Origin: Tolypeutes matacus
Taxonomy: Eukaryota > Chordata > Mammalia > Cingulata > Chlamyphoridae
DNA: 64,000 bases
NCBI GenBank assembly: GCA_026826555.1
Contig: JAKSZT010054583.1
Coordinates: 298,606-362,605 of the forward strand
Direction of reading: 5' to 3'
The position numbers and the translations under genes were made by a program. The notes below the pieces were generated by a model. It searched no databases and had not been told where the DNA came from. It saw only the letters and a list, made by a program, of their open reading frames with translations. The stretch's first letter is position 1, and every line of letters begins with the position of its first letter. Shown here piece after piece: positions 59,290 to 64,000 of this stretch.

Positions 59290-59855
59290 TTTATTACTAG
59301 GTAAAGTTTTCATTCAGTGAAATGCACAGCTCTTAAGTATACAGTGCAACAGGTTTGATAAAGACATACCCCCGTGTACCCAAAGACATATCAAGTTGTG
59401 GAACATTTCCATCATCACAGAAAATTCCCTCTTGCTCTTTCCAGTCAATACATTCCATCACCACAGTTCCAGAAGCAACCTTTGGTTAACCAATGTTATG
59501 ATTTTATCATCAAAGATTAGACTTTCCAGTCTGAAATTTCAAATAAATGGACTCATACATTATATACTCTTTGTGTCTGCTTCCTTCACTTAGCATATTT
59601 TTGAGATTCATTCATATTGAAGCATGTATCAGTATTTTCCTCCTCTTTATTGCTGAGTATTATTTCATTGTATGGATATATGACATTTTGTTTATAGAAT
59701 TCACTATTGATAGATATTTGGATTAATTCCAGTTTGATACTATTATGATGTGGTTGTGCAAGGTTTTTTGCAAACCAGATGCATTTATTTCTCTTGTATA
59801 AATAGCTAGGAGTGGAAATTCTGGATGATAAGTAGATGTATGTTTATAATTTTAT
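59290..59855 (-). repeat. Old L1 3' UTR/ORF2-end fragment, antisense
   Basis: The reverse of an old L1 end: 'aacatttccatcatcacaga', 'atggactcatacattatata', 'tttattgctgagtattattt', 'aaatagctaggagtggaaat'. Confidence 0.75.
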
Positions 59856-60654
59856 TTTGCCTCTTTTTTTTTTCTTTATTAGATAAGTTGTAGGTTTACA
59901 AAATAAGCATGCATAAAATACAGGATGGATTCCCGTACACCACCCTATTATTGACACCCTGCATCACTATGGAATATTTTTTACAATTAATGATAGCACA
60001 TTTTTATAATTGTACTATTATAATATATGATTTAACTTAAGGTTCACTGTGTACTGCACTTCCATGGATTGAAAAAAAAATTATTGTTACCATATATACA
60101 ATAACATTAACCCTCTAACTGCATTCAGGCATATATTTCAGTGCTGTTAATACAGTCACAATGCTGTGCTACCATCACCACCATCCATGACCAAAACAAT
60201 TCCATCATTCCGAATAGGAACCCTGCACATTTCAAGCCCCAACTTCCCATTCCCTATCTCCACCCTGTCCCCTGGTAAACTTTACTTTAAAATCTGACTC
60301 TATGTGTTTGCTTACACTATTTCATATCAGTGAGTTCATACAATAGTTGTCCTTTTGTGTCTAGCTTATTTCACTTAGCATGATATCTTCAAGGTTCACC
60401 CTTGTTGTTGCATGTATCAGAACTTCATTCCCTTTCACAGCTGTATAATATTCCATCATTGTATATACCACATTTTGTTTATCCATTCACCAGTTGATGG
60501 ACATTTGGGTTGCTACCATCTTTTGGCAATTGTGATGAATGCTGTTATGAACATTGGCATGAAAATATCTGTTTTAGTCCCTGTTTTCAATTTGGGGTAT
60601 ATACCTAGTAGTAGGATGACCAGGTCATATGGTAGTTCTATACTTAGCTTTCTT

Positions 60655-60845
60655 TTTTTTTTTTTTTTTTTTAAAGATTTTATTTATTTTTTCATTTCTC
60701 CCCCCCTTGCTGCTTGTGCTCGCTGGGTCAGCTAACCACGCCGCCGTGTGGGCGGGCTTGCCTTCACCAGGAGGCCCTGGGAACCGAACCCGGGGCCTCC
60801 CATATGGTAAACGGGAGCCCTACTGATTGAGCCACAGCCGCCTCC
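60655..60845 (-). repeat. Long tRNA-headed SINE, antisense, with perfect TSD
   Basis: The same family as 55468-55648 (tail as T-rich plus AAAGATTTTATTTATT on the + strand, head GGGAGGCGGCTGTGGCTCAA on the minus strand, box B-like GGGTTCGGTTCCC). A perfect 17-bp duplication ctatacttagctttctt lies at 60638-60654 and 60846-60862. Inserted into the antisense L1 ORF2. Confidence 0.93.
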
Positions 60846-61467
60846 CTATACTTAGCTTTCTTAGGAACTGCCAACCTGTATTCCACAATAGTTGCACCAT
60901 TTTACATTACCAGCAGCAGTGAATGAGTGGTCCTGTTTCTCTGCATCCTTTCCAACATTAGTAATTTTCCATTTTAATAGCAGCCTTTCTATTGCATGTG
61001 AAATGTATTCTCATTGTGGTTTTGATTCACATTTCCCTGAGGGCTAATGATGTTGAGCATCTTTTCATGTGCTTTCTGGCCATTTATATGTTTTCCTTGG
61101 AGAGATGTCTATTCAAGTCTTTTGCCATTTTAAAAATTAGGTTGTTTGTCTTTTGTTGTTAAGTAGAAGGATTTCTTTATATATTCTGTATAGTAAACCT
61201 GTATTGGATATGTGGTTTCCAAATATTTTCTCCTATTGTGTAGGTTGTGGTTTTACTTTCATGATAAAGTCCTTTGAGGCACAAAAGTTTTTAATTTTGA
61301 TGAGGTCCCATTTATTTATTTCTTTGCTGCTTATGATTTGGGTATGAAGTCTAAGAAATCATTGCCTAACATAATGTCCTGAAGATTCTTCCTCAGGCTT
61401 TCTTCTAGGATTTTAATAGTTCTGTCTCTTATATTTAGTCATTGAACCATTTTTCATTGATTTTTTT

Positions 61468-61549
61468 TTTAATGAGGTACCGGGGATTGAACCCAGGATC
61501 TCATGTATGGGAAGCAGGCACTCAACCACTTGAACTACATCTGCTGCCT
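61468..61549 (-). repeat. DAS-type tRNA-derived SINE, antisense
   Basis: A T-rich start, then GAGGTACCGGGGATTGAACCC (reverse of box B) and 'caaccacttgaactacat' (reverse of the box A region). Short duplication tgattttt at both edges. Confidence 0.85.
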
Positions 61550-63549
61550 GATTTTTGTATAAGGTATGAGGTAGGAGTCCTTTTTTTTTTTTCTTTTTGC
61601 ATATGGAGATCCAGTTTTCCCAGCACCATTTGTTGAAGATATCATACTCTTCCAATTGAGTGGTTTTTGCCTCCTTGTCAAAAATCAGTTGGCCATAAAT
61701 GTGAGGGTTTATTCCTGAGCTCTCAATTTGATTCCATTGGTCACCTGTCCTTGTGACAATGCCATGCTCTTCTGATTACTGTGACTTTCTAGTAAGTTTT
61801 AAGATCGGAAAGTATGAATTTTGCACATTTATTCTTCCTTTTCAAGATGGCTTTAGCTACTCGGGGTCCCTTACTCTTTCATTTAAATTTGATGATTCAG
61901 TTTTCTTTTCTGCAAAGATGGTTGTTGGCATTTTTATTGGGATTGCATTGAATCTATAAATTGCTTTGGGATTGACACCTTAGCTATATTTAGTCTTCCA
62001 ATCCATGAGCACAGAATTTCCTTCCATTAAGTTGACAAGGACCTTTCTTTGATTTCTTTTAGCAATGTTTTGTAGTTTTCTGTGTACAATGTCCTTTATA
62101 TCCTTGGTTAGATTTACTCCTAGATAATTGCTTCTTTTAGGTACTATTTTAAATGGAATATTGTTTTCTTGATTTCTTCTTTTGATTGTTCATTGCTTGT
62201 GTATATAAACACTACTGATATGGGGGTGTTGATCTTATATACCTGCCACTTTGCTGAACTCATTTATTAGCTCTAAGAGTTTGTTGTAGATTTTTCAGGA
62301 TTTTCTGCATATAATATCATGTCATCAGCAAATAGGGAAAGTTTTAATTCTTCCTTTCCAATTTTGATGTCTTTTATTTCTTTTTCTTGCCTAATTGCTC
62401 TGGCAAGATCTTCTAATATAATGTTGAATAATGATGGTGAATGGGGCATCCTTCTCATGTTTCTGATATGACAGGGAAAGTTTTCAGTCTTTTACCATTA
62501 AGTAGGATATTATCTGTGGCCTTTTCATATATGGCCTTTATAATGTTGAGGAAGTTTCCTTCTATTATTAGTAATCTAAGTGTTTTTATCATGATGGGAT
62601 GTGGGAATTTGTTAAATTCCTTTTCTGCACCAATTGCATTTATCATGTGTTTTGTGTTTTTTTGTGTGTGTGGTTTTTTTTTTTTTTTTTGCTTTCATTC
62701 TGTTAATGTGGTGTATTGCATTAATTGATTTTCTTATGTTGAACCAACTTTGTATACAATGGATAAATCCCACCTGATCATCGTGTATAATTCTTTTTAT
62801 ATGCAGTTGGATTTGATTTTCTAGTATTTTGTTGAAGATCTTTGCGTGTATAGTCATGAAAGATATTGGTATGTAGTTTTCTATTCTTGTGGTATTTTTA
62901 TTTGGCTTTGGTATGCAGGTGATGTTGGCCTCTTAGAATGATTTAGGAAGTGTTCCCTCCTCTTCAGTATTTTGGAAGAGTTTGAGCAGAATTGGAGTTT
63001 TCTTCTCGGAATGTTTGGTAAAAGTCCCCTGTGAAGCCATCTGGTCCTGGGCTTTTCTTTGTAGGGAGGTTTTTGATTACTGATTGAATCTCTTTACTAG
63101 AAATTGGTTTGTTGGTATCTTCTATTTCCTCTTGACTCAATATAGGTAGTTTGTGTGTTTCTAGCTATTTGTGCATTTCATCACAGTTATCTAATGTATT
63201 GGAAAACAGTTGTGTATAGTATCCTCTTAAAGTCTTTTTTATTTCAGTGGTGTTGGTAGTAATGTCCCCCTTTTCATTTCTGATTTTCATTATTTGTATC
63301 CTCTCTCTTTTTTCTTCGTTGGTCTAGCTAAAGTTTTGTCAATTGTATTGATCTTTTCAAGAACCAATTTATGGTTTTGTTGATTCTTTCTATGGTTTCA
63401 TTGTTTTCTATTTCTAATTCTGGCATTTGGCTCTTTTTTAAAAGTATCGTTCCATTGTATTCCATGGAAATTGCATCTTTGTTTACATAGATTGTGAACT
63501 TTTCCGGCCTGATTTTTAAAAATATATTTGCCACATTTATTCTAAAGTT

Positions 63550-64000
63550 CCTGTCTGATCATTTAATATTTGGGCCATCTCTAGGTCTGGCTCTATTGAT
63601 TTTTTTTTTCTATGCAGTGGTCACATTTCTTGCTTTTTTCATGTGGCTCACCCATGATTTTTGATTGAATGCCAAACTTTGTGTGTAAAGGAATAGTAGA
63701 AATTGAATTAAATAATATTTTTGCCTGGAATGTGTGTGTCATTATTTTAGGGGATTGAGTCAATATAATCTGTAGCTGAGATGAATCCGGGCGTTGCTCT
63801 TACTTTAAGTAGACTCAGTTCAACACAGTGTCAAGTGATTTAAGCATATAATCAGAACCTTCCCTGGAGGTTCTTCTGCCTTGCTTTCATGCTTGAGCAG
63901 GCTCTTCTAGCTTGGGTTTCAGGGAATCTCTTTCAGATCCCCTTCTCCTGACTCAGACAGCTTCTTTCTAATAATTAGAATGTAGTCCAGAGTGTCTGAT
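63550..64000. repeat. Possible LINE-related sequence, unassigned
   Basis: Beyond the end of the antisense ORF2 match. The text 'tctggctctattgatttt' and 'ttttgattgaatgccaaact' looks like a dispersed repeat I have seen antisense in mammalian introns, but I cannot name it. Confidence 0.3.

Larger units (their letters stand above)
59865..63545 (-). mobile_element. 5'-truncated L1, antisense to CNTN1, with two nested SINEs
   Basis: Starts at the left with a T-rich run and an antisense L1 3' UTR. It continues back through ORF2 and stops in the ORF2 inter-domain region at about 63545, so ORF1 and the 5' UTR are missing. Two SINEs (60655-60845 and 61468-61549) lie inside it. Confidence 0.85.
60430..63545 (-). 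pseudogene. L1 ORF2 pseudogene, minus strand
   Basis: Readable blocks on the minus strand include the RT motif block at 62273-62458 ([18 protein letters not shown]), with a typical FADD box, and the preceding RT block at 62612-62857 ([33 protein letters not shown]). The SPGPDGF region is near 63040, and EIENNETIERINKTINWF near 63400. Frameshifts, stops and the two SINEs break it up. Confidence 0.85.
53863..64000 (+). other. CNTN1: CNTN1 intron within FNIII-1 (5' 10.1 kb)
   Basis: The start of the intron after the first FNIII-1 exon; the next exon is not reached. The last 4 kb are mostly antisense L1 carrying two SINEs. Confidence 0.9.

Noticed and set aside
23573..61549. tRNA-like heads with A and B boxes at several sites (23573, 23961, 38159, 51196, 54053, 55468, 60655, 61468)
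   Set aside because: They are followed by SINE bodies and A tails and most have TSDs; no complete cloverleaf is expected. They are retroposed SINEs, not tRNA genes.
1..64000. A novel multi-gene system or hidden second gene
   Set aside because: Apart from the CNTN1 exons, every long reading frame traces to a repeat or to compositional chance.

Overview
This window is a piece of a placental-mammal genome. It lies inside one large gene read on the + strand: contactin-1 (CNTN1), a GPI-anchored neural cell-adhesion protein with six Ig and four fibronectin III domains. Four consecutive coding exons are present: 1121-1248, 1786-1961, 21513-21633 and 53704-53862. Their consensus splice sites and phases join without a gap (phase 1, then 0, then 1, then 1). 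Together they encode the end of Ig5, all of Ig6 and the first half of FNIII-1, about residues 461-654 in human numbering. They make up about 0.9% of the window; the rest is intron.

The repeats suggest a xenarthran. Short tRNA-headed SINEs with an 'AGCTCAGTGG...GGTTCAATCCC...TACCTCCT-An' layout match the DAS-SINE family. Two longer tRNA-headed SINEs and xenarthran-style L1 3' ends are also present. The long armadillo DAS-III form was not seen, so a sloth or anteater is favoured, but weakly.

Layout. 1-1120: end of an upstream intron with old L2/MIR scraps. 1121-1961: two exons around a 537-bp intron that holds an antisense L1 3' end. 1962-21512 (19.6-kb intron): a near full-length, dead, sense L1 (4221-11045) that carries a solo ERV LTR and a younger retroposon; then MIR, MER5A-like and antisense L2 copies, and module copies of the second retroposon. 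21634-53703 (32-kb intron): a hAT element, L2, DAS-SINEs, a MaLR LTR, HAL1 and old L1 remnants, an antisense MaLR-type LTR, a complete 961-bp retroposon with target-site duplications (TSDs), a twin-primed copy of it, and a 1.05-kb antisense retrocopy with a 15-bp TSD. 53863-64000: SINEs, MIR, tiny retro-insertions and a 5'-truncated antisense L1 with two SINEs inside it.

Most notable observations: a 159-bp inverted repeat (about 89% identical) that flanks the exon at 21513-21633; a recurring retroposon family ending in TTTTTACCCACAATAAAA-poly(A), with copies from 39 bp to 961 bp and several clear TSDs; and a 1.05-kb poly(A)-tailed retrocopy of unknown origin. I found no free-standing protein gene, tRNA or rRNA gene, CRISPR array or operon-like system, and nothing that looks like a new molecular machine.
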